Positions 54,101 through 64,000 of a DNA stretch of 64,000 nt are shown piece after piece (the stretch's first letter is position 1; the number at the start of each line of letters is the position of its first letter). Made by a program: the position numbers and the translations under genes. Below the pieces are notes generated by a model. The model was not told the origin of the DNA, ran no database searches, and saw only the letters and a list, made by a program, of their open reading frames with translations. This DNA comes from Romanomermis culicivorax (lineage: Eukaryota; Nematoda; Enoplea; Mermithida; Mermithidae): contig CAWUHX010000138.1 in NCBI GenBank assembly GCA_963922205.1, positions 62,001 to 126,000 on the forward strand, written 5' to 3'.

Positions 54101-57100
54101 TCCTACATGGTTGATTTAGACGATTACGCCCTTCGCGTAAAATCGCATTTTACAGAAGCACTCTCAACCGTGCAGAAAAGTTTGCAAAAAGCTCAAGCCC
54201 ACTATACCCGTCAGTATAACAAGCATGCTCAGAACATACACTACAACGCAGGTGATCTTATTCTCTACAAAAATCATTCGTGTAAACAAGGGCTGACCCC
54301 CCAATTCCTCCCTCGCCAAAACGGACCCTATACAGTTACAAATTTCATGTACCCCAACGTTACACTTAAACACCCCCATAAAAATATTACATTTACGGTG
54401 CATGTAAACGAGACAACCCCTTTCTACCCTCAGAAAGCAACTATCGAATCTACCCCCACCCCTCCTCAACCTCGAAAGCCTTGAATGAGGACGTTCAACT
54501 CCGGAAGGAGGGAAATGTAACGTACCTGCTAAAGCAGTACTGTAAACATGTAGCATACGGTATGTAATAAACATTTATTAGATATTATTTTATTTTCACA
54601 TTTTATCGTCTCAAGGATGTCTGGGATTCACACCCAAACATTCCTACAAAATTATGTGAAGTACTTTATTTTGATCCGTTCACACCCCGGTAGCCCAATT
54701 AAGATGCCCTAATTAATTTGCACAAACGGCAGCTGTTATCCTAGAACCTACACTAAACTACACATTCCACAGCTACCGTAATTCCCCGTAAAAATCGTAA
54801 ACAACACCTGCACACAGTAAAATACATAGAAACCCCGCCAGACAGTAGTCTCGAGTGTAACGGTAGCAGCGGCCCCGCAAAACATGTGTATACAGAGAAA
54901 CCGATACAGGAAGCATGCACAGAAGCACAGAGGTGTGGCCAAACCCACCGTGGAAAGCAAGCAAAGCACAGAAAGCATACAGTACCAGGAAAGCATTAGA
55001 GAGGCGTAACTAAGTAAGCATAAAAAGCGTAGCAGGAAACGACGATTGGCGGAAGAAGATGGACAGAAGCTCGACCTCCCGCAACGCCCAGGGAGTGGCC
55101 AGAATCGCCGTATAAAAGAAGAAGCAAAGCGTGATTTGATTATTCATTCTTATTCTTGTGGTTTTTACGTTTTGACTTCCGCGCTCGCCCCGTCTTTTTA
55201 TTTGCAAGCGGCCGACTATCCGAAAGCAACTTAAACCGAGGCCCCCGTTCGTATTATAAATCGAAGCGCGTTTTTATTGTCGACCTTCAAGCGACCGTCG
55301 ATCACCCGTTGTTATTGTAACCGTACGCCAGCGCCCCCGTCCCGTTATTTGTCCCGGCTGTATCGACTGATTGGTTAGAAGTAAAGTACCTCACACAAAT
55401 CTGGTCGTTACATCTTGAAAAAATCGAGACGGCATCTCAATGGTGAATCCGATAAGCGTATTGGTTCTCCACAAAAAAAATTCCTAGGAGATAAAAAAGC
55501 CTCAAAAATACGTGTTTTCCACACAGAATGCAGTAACTTCGGAAAGTTTTTTTTGTCAGATCACTGTGTAGGTTCGAAATTGCAGGATAATACCTGTTGA
55601 AATCAAACGTTACTTATCCTCGAAAGCATCTGTTCTACTGTAGCTATCCCCGTTCAATGTGTATATATTTTAGTTTTTCGTTGATTTGCGCAGTTTTCTC
55701 ATTATAACAAAAACTGATTTGTTTGTTTTGTATTTCAATCGCAAAGATTACAGTAAAACTAATGGCATATTTTGGAATCGTGAGGAAACGGCTTGAGATA
55801 CTATAAGTCTGAAAACGGGGTGATTTCTGTAACCGTATGGTAATATTTTCGAAAGATACTGTGAGTAAATTGTTTCAAGTAAAATTCAAGAAAAATTTGC
55901 TCATAAAAAGCCGATTAATAGAATGGCAGTTTTTGGGTACCACTACTATCTTCTTCATCAGGTATTCAACTGGACGAACTTGTCAAAATTGCAGCTAACG
56001 AACGAAACATTGAACCAAATGTCAAACAAGAAAGCCTTAAATCGTTGAGCAATCACTTAGAAAATGTTCTAGCGTTTCGGCGTCGTGCTTTCAGATCATT
56101 CTACCGGAACCATCCTCCTACATCAACCTTAAGGTTGAAATCCAAATCGGCTAAGATAGCTCTTTTCCCTTGCCTACGAACAACGATGTTTACGAGCTTC
56201 ATTTACATACTGATCAAATTAGTTTATATTTTCAACGTTTTGACACAATTATTTTTTCTGAATATTTTTTTGGAAACGTCAAAGTACGATTATTACGGGT
56301 TCGGCGTCGTTTGGAATATAATTAACGGCGTCAACTGGGAAAAATCGAGAATGTTCCCAAGAGTGACCTTGTGCGATTTCAAGGTACGTGACATTTGAAA
56401 ATTTGATACATTTCATATGTCTGACACATGGCAGCAAATTCCCCTATCCCAGTATTATGGGTTGTAAAGAATTCTGAGAGAAACTGAAGTATTTTTTTCA
56501 CCCTTATAATCGAGATGCAGTTTTCTATCGAACAATTCGAGTTTTACATGGCTAATTGGGTTTAAAATTGTTTTCTTAATTAACCTTTCTCCAGAGCATG
56601 GTTTTCTTTACTGCACTGAATGAGCTTAGTTGAAAATCACCATCGGGCCTAAGGATAACGCAGATTGGCGTTATCCTTATTCACCCAATCAATGAGTTCT
56701 GAGCTAAAAATTGTCCACTACAACATGTGATTTCGTGAAAAAATAGTTTTTATATATCTATATTTTGATTTACAAGTAATGAAAGCAAAGTGTAGTTTAC
56801 TCAAAAAAGTGAAGTTATTTTTTTGCGGATCAGCTTTATAGAAAAGGAAAATACATTGTAAAATACTTCTTTCAATATAAATCAACTATATTTGGGAATG
56901 ATTTTTCTAAGCATGTTAGGTCACCAGGAATCAAATTTGTGTTTTTTCTATTCCAAATCCGGCAGACTGGACATCAGTCAATAGATCTTGTTGATATCAA
57001 ATCAGAAACACCATTTAGTTGTCACATTTTCTTTTTTGATAAGAGTTCAAACTTTGGATTGAGAGCTCTTAGGATTTAATTTGTGGGGATGATTTAATAA

Positions 57101-60100
57101 AATTCAGGTTATCTTTTTCTTTCTCAAATCTTTCTTTTTTTTTCCTTTTTCTCTCTTGATCATCCTGGATAGCTTAACATTTTTTCAATGTGAGTCTTTT
57201 GATATCATCCAGAATAAATCAGTCCATTAGCATTCTGTTATTTAATCTGTAGACTCATGACTTGGTTGCTGAGCTAAACTAAACAGAAATTGTTACTGTA
57301 CCTCTGATGGTAACGAAACTTGCTCCAAAATCAACTCGCCATCTCCTTAAATTTTCACAGAAAATCACCAAGAAATGATATTGTAATGCATTTTTTCTAA
57401 TTGAGACTTGTAGCGCATAAAAATACTCAGTCAGATGAAAGGCTACTTCGAACTTACAAAGTCGAAAGTGAGTACTATTTCCTACTTTTAAGATTTTCTG
57501 CTAAATCATTTGTCAGGCGAGATGAAAAAATTGTGAACAAAATGCTAACAATTTTTTAGTAAAAAATTTTATGGTAAAAGCTTTTGTGTAAACTATGTTG
57601 ATTGAAAGCGATTAATTTTTGTCGTTCTCCAAATCAGAATCATTTTGCAGCGTAAATCCGCTATGTATACCACATATAGGACGGAAAAAACTTGTGAGCA
57701 TGCTAAACTAACCTTCAGCAATTTTCTGAGTGAAAGATTTTCTGAAAAGCTCTGTGCAAGCAATTTATTTTTGTAATTTATTGAATTTACAAGCATTTTA
57801 TGAAAAGCGGACTATACGTTAGCAGACACCTTTTTTCACAAATTGACTATGGCACATTGGGCCAAAAACTTGAGAGAAAAAAGATGTCCACGTAAATTGC
57901 GGTTTTTCATCTGCAGCTTTTTCCACGTTTCGAAACTCGTTTTGAAAATTGGATTTTTTAATTTTGCGATTTATAGCTTCCACATCGTTTTTTCAAATAA
58001 ATTTTCATCTTACAGATCCGCCCAGAGTAGCTCGTAATCACTTAACATCTTTCTGAGTTATGCTAGCTCCAAACAGCTTTTTTTCCACACCGGTCATTCC
58101 GCATCTTGCGGAAATCGGCCAAAAAAATTCCCGCGCTACCATTAAAAACCACTAAAAACATTGAAAATTTTCCGTTCCGTGCGGAAAACTACTCAAAAAT
58201 TTTCTGCACGACCCCAAAAAAATCCGCGCTGTGCGGGAAAAAAATCCCTGGCTCCAAACTGAGAAAGAAGGACGTCTGATCATTGAACATTATATTTCAT
58301 TTTCACAAGCTATTTTTGCGCATGAAATATTCATCTCAAAATATTTGATCACATAACTGCACAGATTCGAGCCATGGGCAACGTCCAAGACTATACAGTT
58401 CAATGTGTACTAGTGATCAACATTTTTAACGAAAAGATTTTCATGTTTCTTTGGTTCTGGTATTTCATGCTTTTAATATCCGCCGCCGTCAGTCTGTGCT
58501 ACTGGTTGCTGATTTTTGCCCACCCTACAACTTCGAGAAAATTCGTCGCCAGACATTTGGAATTGTCGGAATTACCTTTCGATGTGAAAGTGAGTTCGTC
58601 GCATTATATGTAACTAGGGAATGCCATAGGAATCCCTATTCCAGTAATCACCTGCCATATGGCATAGCCATTTGGCGATCTTTCCGGAATCGCGAATCAT
58701 GCGGGTATCAGGGCTGGAGTATAGGACCACCACCTTTTGAGGCGGATAAAACTGAGAAGGGATACTTTTTGATGGAAACGGACATTTTCAAACAAAAAAT
58801 GGCTGAATATGTCAATTTTTTAGCGCTTCGTGTCATAAAAATCCACTGTATTTTTATAATTAGCTTCTCCTGAAATGCATTTAAATGATGAGATTGCAAT
58901 GCTAGTAGGTACATTTCATATTTTTACGACATTCTGCTAAACCATGTGTCAGATAATATGGGACTGGCAATTTGTGAGCTCACTCAACATTTGTTTCCGA
59001 CTAAGGTATCAATTTTTGCGTTTTCCAATTTACAAGCATTTGATAAATAGCGGACCTTAGATGACAAGACCTTTTTGAATATTTTTGAACCACTCAGATT
59101 TCGCGAGAAAAGTCTTCGGATGCCAATTCCGAATATTAACATGTGATAGTGCTCTCGATAGTCTATAGGCATGCATGTAATGTTACACTAATCTTTTTGG
59201 CTATAGGTCATATTTACACTAAAATTTGCAGGAATGTGGTCAACAGTGGTAAGTTCGCCTGTACCGGATCTCTTAGCAAAGGGGAAAGTTTAAGAGGTGC
59301 TGCGACATGCATTTGACAGATCATTGCGAGTGATACAATAATGACCATAAATAGGAGCGTTCATCTCTGACACACTATGATCGGCAATGGTGCGGGATCG
59401 GATTGTCTCGCTATGAGGAACTTTTCGTCTGTCATCAGGGGGCTTTATCGAATCTGATTTACCGCTTGCCCATATCTGTTATAATTCCTGAAACTATATC
59501 TATGTTAATTTTTGATTGTTTAACGTATTTATGCAAATTGAAGTGTAAAGAAAATCTCCGTGTGGCTTGGCTGTCAAGATTACTGGCTAAAGAATTCTGG
59601 ATTTGAGAGTTTAGAATGTCGTTGGAAAGTAATGTTTAATTGATTGGACGAGGGAGACATATCGAACTCTTGCTTCAAAAGCGGCCAATTATGTGTTTTA
59701 CATCAAAGTATATTGTGATGTGATAATCATCCAATCGAACAAGTGGGATTGCATATCAAATAAACTCAACAGCTCGATCTGATGATTTCACTTCTTAATA
59801 CTGATACACAGAAGATCTGTAGATAGTAATGGTGAATATTCACGTATACTCTTTTGAAAGATGTAAACGTGAACATCACAGTAGATCAAACTTTTGAATC
59901 GAAAATCAATGATAAATTTGAACCTCGAACACAAAATCCGATGTCTAGTGCCATATCTCAATCAAAATGACGCGAAAGCCGCGGAAAGATACTTTGACTA
60001 GGGCCCGAAAGATTTCAGATTGAGAACCACTGTTTTTTGATTTTCTAGTTCTCCTATTCACAGGGTAATGCTCAAAAACTGCGAGTTTTCGTCGACGAAT

Positions 60101-60480
60101 ATTTAAAAGCCGACGGTGTTTTCATCCTACGAATGATCACAAATCATGCTGGAATCATTTTCGGTACGGAACTTTGTTTGGCACTCTGGCAAAGATATTA
60201 CAGTTTGATCGAACAGAATGAATTTCCGGCTTTAACAACTGCTAAAAGCCATCAGTCGGATCAAAATAATAACGAAGCGGCTGAAATGGATGTGGAACAT
60301 AACAATGATACTGATTTTCACGAGAGATCTTTGACGGAAAATTTGATCAACGATTTGAAATCGTATGGCGACAAGGACGCTTTGCTGACCAGGAGGAGCA
60401 ATACTAGACCGATGTCGAAGTTGGACGATATTTTGATAGTACAGAACAATTTTGATAAGAAATCTCATGCTTCCGTTTGA
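45148..60480 (+). CDS. Innexin (gap-junction channel protein), five exons
   Basis: Exons 45148-45339, 45397-45589, 55962-56383, 58365-58589 and 60064-60480 join in phase to 482 residues. The start follows a TTTCAG acceptor. Innexin hallmarks: LGVRHDDDGVDRMHYFVT near the N-terminus; first membrane segment MLIVLSLLISYKQF; extracellular loop 1 Cys in RPIECLTP and ENYCWAQDTY; YYQWVPF before membrane segment 2; segment 3 around FTSFIYILIKLVYIFNVL; loop 2 Cys in VTLCDFK and YTVQCVL; segment 4 around FLWFWYFMLLISA; an acidic polar cytoplasmic tail. Innexins form gap junctions and hemichannels at the plasma membrane. Intron 2 is 10.4 kb because of a sense LTR element; introns 1, 3 and 4 are 57, 1981 and 1474 bases. 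The gene appears intact. Confidence 0.92.
46116..47012 (+). repeat. 5' LTR
   Basis: Starts TGTAACGTACC, ends GGTCGTTACA. Two TATA candidates are TATAAAAG at 46711 and TATAAA at 46855; an AATAAA is at 46166-46171. Antisense frames inside (46348-46596) recur in the other LTR and are not genes. Confidence 0.95.
46711..46718 (+). promoter_or_regulatory. Candidate TATA box of the 5' LTR
   Basis: TATAAAAG, conserved at 55111-55118 in the 3' LTR. A second TATAAA at 46855-46860 is an alternative. Confidence 0.45.
47018..47035 (+). promoter_or_regulatory. Candidate primer binding site
   Basis: TGGTGACCGTACC begins five bases after the 5' LTR, so it has the TGG start expected to pair with a tRNA CCA end. 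The tRNA was not identified. Confidence 0.5.
47257..48696 (+). CDS. gag: Gag with four zinc knuckles
   Basis: 479-residue intact frame. The capsid-type region has FGEWNKRLEQFMALQG and a later PLFVEGMQNEIREAI-like segment typical of gypsy gag. A Gln/Asn-rich linker leads to four consecutive CX2CX4HX4C knuckles: CFQCGQIGHVARNC, CEICFRNNHSTRDC, CIHCSRTGHRSDNC and CFICKQRGHTSRYC. These bind the element's RNA; one to three is more usual. The ATG at 47257 is the first in frame, though the frame is open for about 100 bases upstream. It ends in TGA, after which the same frame stays open into the envelope-like region, so readthrough is conceivable. Confidence 0.93.
   Translation: MTHQTQDHLGEIVREQISDLFSEHFRTLRTQLNQNTVNPTLIDDLRTANIRYNMANNFYAKPTVFTGGVTQHFGEWNKRLEQFMALQGMKDTDVQLKLACLEIHLGGAALAKFKSLANSENPPHTYEQYKVALQAFFPNNRDNELHQQFLRERKQKRSETVTEFLFDLEHLATLAYPNFNTDAREMIIKPLFVEGMQNEIREAIKYRRFATLKEMSDEAAYIEQQILRNELKSNALPFIPPKPEPIFSLTKNTDQQDLLHQLEQQVKDLQLQIKQKPQPPQQSSYNNFSNNTFSRNNAYRNNTTPRQPTCFQCGQIGHVARNCKSVGTRKSCEICFRNNHSTRDCKSRCIHCSRTGHRSDNCLSKPYSNFQCFICKQRGHTSRYCPNQQSRNIQNCIEYRQPQPLMDIDDPAFYSKFPAITNGPQTTLGTIMPNTHRRNDEYILDLDVPDWCAMSPPPTPEATKIEKSPPTIPVGYKIP
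48697..50825 (+). pseudogene. Envelope-like glycoprotein region, broken, fused in frame to pol
   Basis: Starts in the gag frame with a Pro/Gln-rich linker, then a signal-peptide-like MFCIFLCIIIPTSCSA (49018). A Cys-rich ectodomain follows (for example CCTDHC, GHCVTADGSIIW) with sequons such as NET and NYT. A membrane-proximal Gly/Ser/Thr-rich amphipathic stretch leads to a membrane segment around 50650-50715 (IIINLAVITVVIAGVFYSFL) and a basic RKYF stop-transfer. A frame change near 49525-49560 and a TAG at 49983-49985 interrupt it. The frame with the membrane segment runs directly into protease without a stop. It resembles a class of viral fusion glycoproteins captured by retroelements; which class cannot be told by eye. 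This copy should not make a full protein. Confidence 0.7.
50826..54484 (+). pseudogene. pol: Pol: protease, reverse transcriptase, RNase H, integrase, with one frame break
   Basis: Protease around 50980-51270: the active-site triad reads Asp-Ile-Gly (51033-51041) where families have D-T/S-G, with a later DILLGKNFL. Reverse transcriptase about 51860-52560: SLDQSNAYY (Asp at 52125) and YLDD at 52311-52322. RNase H begins with ILQTDAS (52758). At 52797-52799 a TAG ends the frame and homology continues at 52799 in another frame (IAFGSRTLKP…ITELETLAV). Integrase: an H-H-C-C zinc motif (SHHDSKF…CKTCHPC), Asp 53612, Asp 53792 and Glu 53900 (DD35E), and a GPYTV tail; no chromodomain. The frame change may be mutation or, less likely, programmed shifting. 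Confidence 0.9.
54503..54515 (+). promoter_or_regulatory. Polypurine tract
   Basis: GGAAGGAGGGAAA immediately before the 3' LTR; the expected plus-strand primer of reverse transcription. Confidence 0.85.
54516..55412 (+). repeat. 3' LTR
   Basis: 897 bases, same length as the 5' LTR with about 14 substitutions and no indel noticed. Followed by TCTT, the 3' target duplication. Confidence 0.95.
56384..58364. other. Innexin intron 3
   Basis: No other gene seen. A MITE end (ACAAGCATTTTATGAAAAGCGGACTATA) lies at 57789-57815. Around 58080-58250 several CCGCACAG/GTGCGG short hairpins (CCGCATCTTGCGG, CCGTGCGG) occur between two CTCCAAAC words, probably a small hairpin-rich element. Confidence 0.5.
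58862..59063. mobile_element. Diverged MITE in innexin intron 4
   Basis: Left CTCCTGAAATGCATTTAAATG and right TTTACAAGCATTTGATAAATAGCGGACC resemble the ends of the 17214 family; internal text (CATGTGTCAGATAATATGGGACTGGCAAT) matches that of the 43622 copy loosely. Confidence 0.4.
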
Positions 60481-61056
60481 TCAGACATAAGATATGTTTA
60501 AAAACAAGTTCCAAACATTTTGCTTCAATACCGTAATCTTTTAATGAGAGATAATTATGGTTTGGCGACAAAAGAAACAATTTCTACCGTATGATATCAG
60601 TTTGATGAGACACGAAGCTATGGAAACGATATTTGATTCTATTATGTTTAGATCTCTGCTCAAGTCCAAAGACGTCAGCAATATAGCTTAAGAAGTCTAT
60701 TGGCATGTACCCAACTAATTAACATAGGTCACTCAAAAAAGCCTCCTATAGGTAACCAGTCCAACAGTTCTCTGCAGAACTAAATACAACCTTCAGTCAC
60801 TAATTAGAATGAGACACAGTCAGAAAGCAATCAGGGCTGCCTCAGAGGCTTCCTGTAGGCTAACACAAAAGTACTACAAACTCACTACAACAATATCTAG
60901 GTAGGCCGGGGTCCTGCCTTGGTATGGGATCCAGTAACTCAGCGCCCCTTCCACTCAATGCGTGAGCAATAACAATAATAAATAATAATAATAGTAATTA
61001 CGAATAATATATAAATTGGGTCTGGGCTGTTGACTGCTCGTTTATTGGGTGATAAA
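60481..61056. other. DNA downstream of the innexin gene
   Basis: No gene seen. A GC-richer stretch (60900-60960) is followed by an AATAATAATAATAG run (60975-60995), which could be the tail of a retroposon. The last eight bases, GTGATAAA, are the target duplication of the next element. Confidence 0.4.
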
Positions 61057-61839
61057 TAGAGCACGGATTTTTAAGTGCAAAAAAACTCCAAATTAAGTGC
61101 ATAATTAAGTGCAAAAAAATGGCTAATTAAGTGCACAGTTAAGTGCAAAAAACCAATTTTACACCAATTTTTGGCCCTAATAAATTGCAATAAGACGTTT
61201 TAATGGCAGCAAACTGTCAAGTTTAGTCGAAAAGAAACTTATTAAACATAACAATATTCGTCATTTCAATATTTTCAAATGTTGCAAAAGATCAAAATTT
61301 GCAATATTTTCAAATGTTGCAAATTTTGATGATGAGCACTTTTAATGTGCTGATTAATTGGCCCTTTTTGGTGTTTTTTGTCAACTTGAATAACAAAATC
61401 GCAAAGATTACACTTAGAAATTTTTCCATCTGAAATAATTTCATCCGAAGCGAAGCTTTTGCTAATGATTCTGATTTAGATGAACAAATATTTGCCATTG
61501 GTTTTGAAATAATCGACAATAGACAAAGATGATTCTAGAACGAGAAAAGATTTAAAATTAATATAAAATAATTAAACACTTACAGTGCATAAATGCAAAA
61601 TTTACTTATCAGGCTGAACTTGATGATTATAAAGTACAAGGTTTTATAAAAACTATGCCTTTAAGTGCGACTTTTACAAAAAGTTTAAATTAAGTGCAAT
61701 TAAGTGTAAGGCCCCCAAATTAGGTGCTAGTAATTAGCATTCTTTTGCGTCAAAAACCATAGATAATTGCATTTCTAAGCATGGAAACTATATCTCATCA
61801 AAATAAGATTAAGTGCAGCACTTAAAAATCCACGCTCTA
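61057..61839 (-). mobile_element. hAT-like deletion derivative (783 bases)
   Basis: Inverted ends: TAGAGCACGGATTTTTAAGTGC on the left, and the same with two changes inverted on the right (…CACTTAAAAATCCACGCTCTA). Both sides are flanked by the 8-base duplication GTGATAAA (61049-61056, 61840-61847), the length made by hAT transposases. Many TTAAGTGC subterminal repeats occur at both ends. A BED-type zinc finger remnant is encoded inside on the minus strand. There is no catalytic domain, so it is non-autonomous. Confidence 0.85.
61320..61480 (-). pseudogene. BED zinc finger remnant of a hAT transposase
   Basis: On the minus strand a frame reads SKCNLCDFVIQVDKKHQ then NQHIKSAHH: C-x2-C (61412, 61403) and H-x4-H (61349, 61334), the BED-finger layout found at the N-terminus of hAT transposases. 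The rest of the transposase is missing, replaced by the right-hand subterminal region. Confidence 0.65.
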
Positions 61840-61847
61840 GTGATAAA

Positions 61848-62420
61848 TAAACAAACAGTGTTACCAGATTGACCCGCACATGACCAAAGAAAGTATAATT
61901 AATGATCAGTCAATCTTTTCTTGATCGAATTCTGGCTTTGCCCAGTTCACGAATTTTGCATTGATGTGGTATGACTGCTACTATAAGTGCATCCCCAACA
62001 ACTGTGGACAAATTCTGCAAAAAAATGACTAATATGACATTACTCAGGTTTTTGTGGGCTACAGACTGAACTGTATCACATACAATTTCAAAACTTACAC
62101 TTGATAGTTTTTTCCGTAGAATATTGCTGTTCTTGATGCTTCATAATTTCATCATACATAAACTAAACATTTTCGACACAAATAGAACTTCTAGCTTGTT
62201 GAAAAGAGAAAATAAACCATCTAAAACTTACACATAAGAGGTATCTTGGTGCAGTTCGAACGAAAGCCATATTCATTTTTTGACTGTAAAGGAAGGTTTA
62301 TAGAGCCACATAAAGACAAAACTTGTCGTCTAATCAGCAAATAAATCAAAATCACCCATTTTTGTCAGAGTGTCAATTACTTTTTTACGAAAAAACTTTT
62401 TAATGTAGCATCGGGTAGCA
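61848..62420. other. Host non-coding DNA
   Basis: AT-rich; no gene or repeat recognised. Confidence 0.4.
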
Positions 62421-63655
62421 TCTGGCGCCATTGGGGCACCATTTTTTCGATTTTGTTTAAAGCAAACAATTTTTTACTTTATTTTCAATGGCGCGTAGCG
62501 TCCTTGGAATGAGGGGAGTCGCTGGACGACGTTGGATGGAACTGGGGCCCTTGGGGGACCTCCTGACTTTCCCCTTCGCTGGTGGGAAAAGTCTTGCCTT
62601 TGGGGGGGAGGGATGTCAGAGGGTCAATGTTGTGCAGGTCTTTCCTTAAGAGGCGTAAGAAAAGATATATCTGGTCTGAACTGACCTGTTAGAACTAATC
62701 CCTTGGCTAAGCCTCGGTGATAGTGCAACAGTCCGGTTCCCCAGACCTACAACAACAAAGAGAACCTTAACTCTAAGTACGGGGCCTCACCAAGGACCTC
62801 CGCAGTCTCCTAGCTGAGACAAGGAATCCCCTCAGGGATAAACTTACTTGGGTATAACCCGTAAGGGGTTTCCCAAAGCTTACTTGGTGTGAGCTGGCGC
62901 CTGGGCCTCTGGCCCTCTGCCTTCGTCGATCGCTAATAATATCTAAATAAACAAACAAATATATTAAACAATATATCCGACGAAATATGTAAAAGAATGT
63001 AGACTGACCACAATGAATATTATGCAAATTAAAGACGGAAGTGCTGGGAAACTTTTAATGGACGCCAGCAATAACAAAAATATAATAAAAGGGGATAATA
63101 GTGAATGAATGATTTCACTATCATTTTTTGGTCTTTCTTTGGCGCTCCATTTCTATGCGAATGTCTGCACCGCTGGTCGTCCATCTTTGTCGATTTGCAT
63201 GTCGATTTCCCCACGTGAATTGGCATCAACAGGGTGACCAACATCCCTCGCGCATCGAAACCGACCTACGGGAGGTAGAAAAAAAACTTTCGGCCGGGTT
63301 ATCCCGGCATTAAAAAGAATTAATCAAAAAGAAAAAATCTACTATTCCGGCTGACTCCTGATTTACAGTTTGTCTCACTCGGACTACCGTTTCACAGTCT
63401 GTCCTAATCGGACTCCTGTGCTGGTCATTGGACACAACGAATACCAAGGGCTTCGCTGCAATGGCTGGCAAGTGACGCCCATTTTGACCTCGGCGTTGAT
63501 GGAATAACCTCCTGCCCTAAGGAGTACGAGGGTGACGTCAGTACTGAATGTGGTCGGTTTCGGGCTCGGCCGCTCGGTCTGCATGTTGTGGCAATTGGTT
63601 GGCCGTGGGTCTAACCGCATGCAAATCAATTTCCCGTGTCTCTATTTTTTCTAAA
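62421..63655. other. GC-rich block, unclassified, possibly a retrotransposon fragment
   Basis: Base composition jumps in 62480-62930 and 63330-63640 compared with the AT-rich surroundings. The first part has G runs and short stem candidates (CCCTTGG/CCAAGG, GGGGTTTCCC, GGCCTCTGGCCCTCTG); on the minus strand it carries TTGTTGTTGTAGGTCTGGGG. The second has repeated CGGACT words. Between them is an AT-rich stretch with AAATAAACAAACAAATAT. No domain or tRNA fold could be recognised. Composition suggests foreign or mobile origin. Confidence 0.3.
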
Positions 63656-64000
63656 TTAAACTAGAATACGAGATTATATTACGATACAAAAAGACGACGC
63701 GGGAATGTACGAGTATCACAAAATTTAAAATGCGCTAAAAATTGAGCAAAAAATGTGGCCAAAAATTTAAAATGTTTTTGCGGTTGCATTTTGCACCGGT
63801 TTTGTCAAAAGAAAATTTTTAGATGGCCAGCAGCACCGAAAATTTAAATAATATTTTTGGATTTTTTGTTTTTTGATTTTTTTGGATTTTTGTGATTTTA
63901 TTAGTGTTTTTGGATTTTATATTTTATGAAATTAATAAAAATAAATGCGAAAAGATAAATTTTGGGCCAAAATTTGTGCAGCTAATTACTGCTGCTGCCT
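63656..64000. other. AT-rich end of window
   Basis: T-rich runs such as GATTTTTTTGGATTTTTGTGATTTTATTAG (short words repeated at 63865-63920). No gene seen. Confidence 0.4.

Larger units (their letters stand above)
46116..55412 (+). mobile_element. Ty3/gypsy-type LTR retroelement with an envelope-like gene before pol
   Basis: 9.3-kb element in innexin intron 2. LTRs of 897 bases, TG…CA ends, flanked by the duplicated TCTT (46112-46115 and 55413-55416). Order: LTR, primer site, gag, envelope-like region, protease, reverse transcriptase, RNase H, integrase, purine tract, LTR. RT-before-integrase order, the RT style and a GPY-type integrase tail place it with Ty3/gypsy. The LTRs differ at about 14 positions (1.6%), so it is fairly recent. 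Gag is intact; the rest has a frame change near 49525-49560, a TAG at 49983-49985, a frame change at 52797 and a changed protease motif, so this copy is probably defective. Confidence 0.93.

Noticed and set aside
62773-63629. Minus-strand frames in the GC-rich block
   Set aside because: No domain, low-quality starts; composition explains the open frames.

Overview
The window looks like invertebrate, most likely nematode, nuclear DNA dominated by mobile elements. The signs are AT-rich sequence, many short introns (about 48-81 bases) with TTTCAG-like acceptors, a protostome-type innexin gene whose ATG sits just after such an acceptor (as in spliced-leader trans-splicing), and frequent TACTGTAG-like words. 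The species cannot be named from this.

Bases 1-15486 are most of a Polinton/Maverick DNA transposon, a virus-like self-synthesising element; its left end lies outside the window. The virion and mobility genes run leftwards: major capsid, pVI-like protein, penton-like minor capsid, small membrane protein, adenain-like protease, DDE integrase with chromodomain, several Polinton-type proteins, packaging ATPase, and a two-exon gene next to the control region. An 800-base divergent control region then separates them from a protein-primed DNA polymerase B running rightwards in 11 exons. The copy is decaying: nonsense codons or frameshifts hit the capsid, pVI-like, integrase, polymerase and one small gene, and the protease lacks its cysteine end.

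Bases 15487-22353 separate that element from a second one. They hold a host gene (P1) broken by a GTCGG-rich insertion, small inverted-repeat elements, and a 2.4-kb foldback element with two nested sets of tandem repeats. Bases 22354-31150 are a second, inverted, half-length Polinton carrying only polymerase B. Its first intron has grown from about 60 bases to 3.4 kb through a (GTAA)n tract of roughly 830 units.

Bases 31151-45141 are mostly non-coding, with a paralogue of the broken gene (P2, 34004-35666, minus), an inverted pair of 350-base repeats and a tRNA-like sequence. Bases 45148-60480 hold a complete five-exon innexin (gap-junction) gene. Its second intron carries a 9.3-kb Ty3/gypsy-type LTR element in sense orientation, with LTRs differing at about 14 of 897 positions and a 4-bp target duplication. 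This element has an unusual order: gag, then an envelope-like glycoprotein, then protease-RT-RNase H-integrase, with the glycoprotein tail and protease in one open frame. Bases 60481-64000 contain a hAT-like deletion derivative with an 8-bp target duplication and an unclassified GC-rich region.

The candidates for something undescribed are the env-before-pol retroelement, the nested foldback element and the microsatellite that grew inside a Polinton intron.
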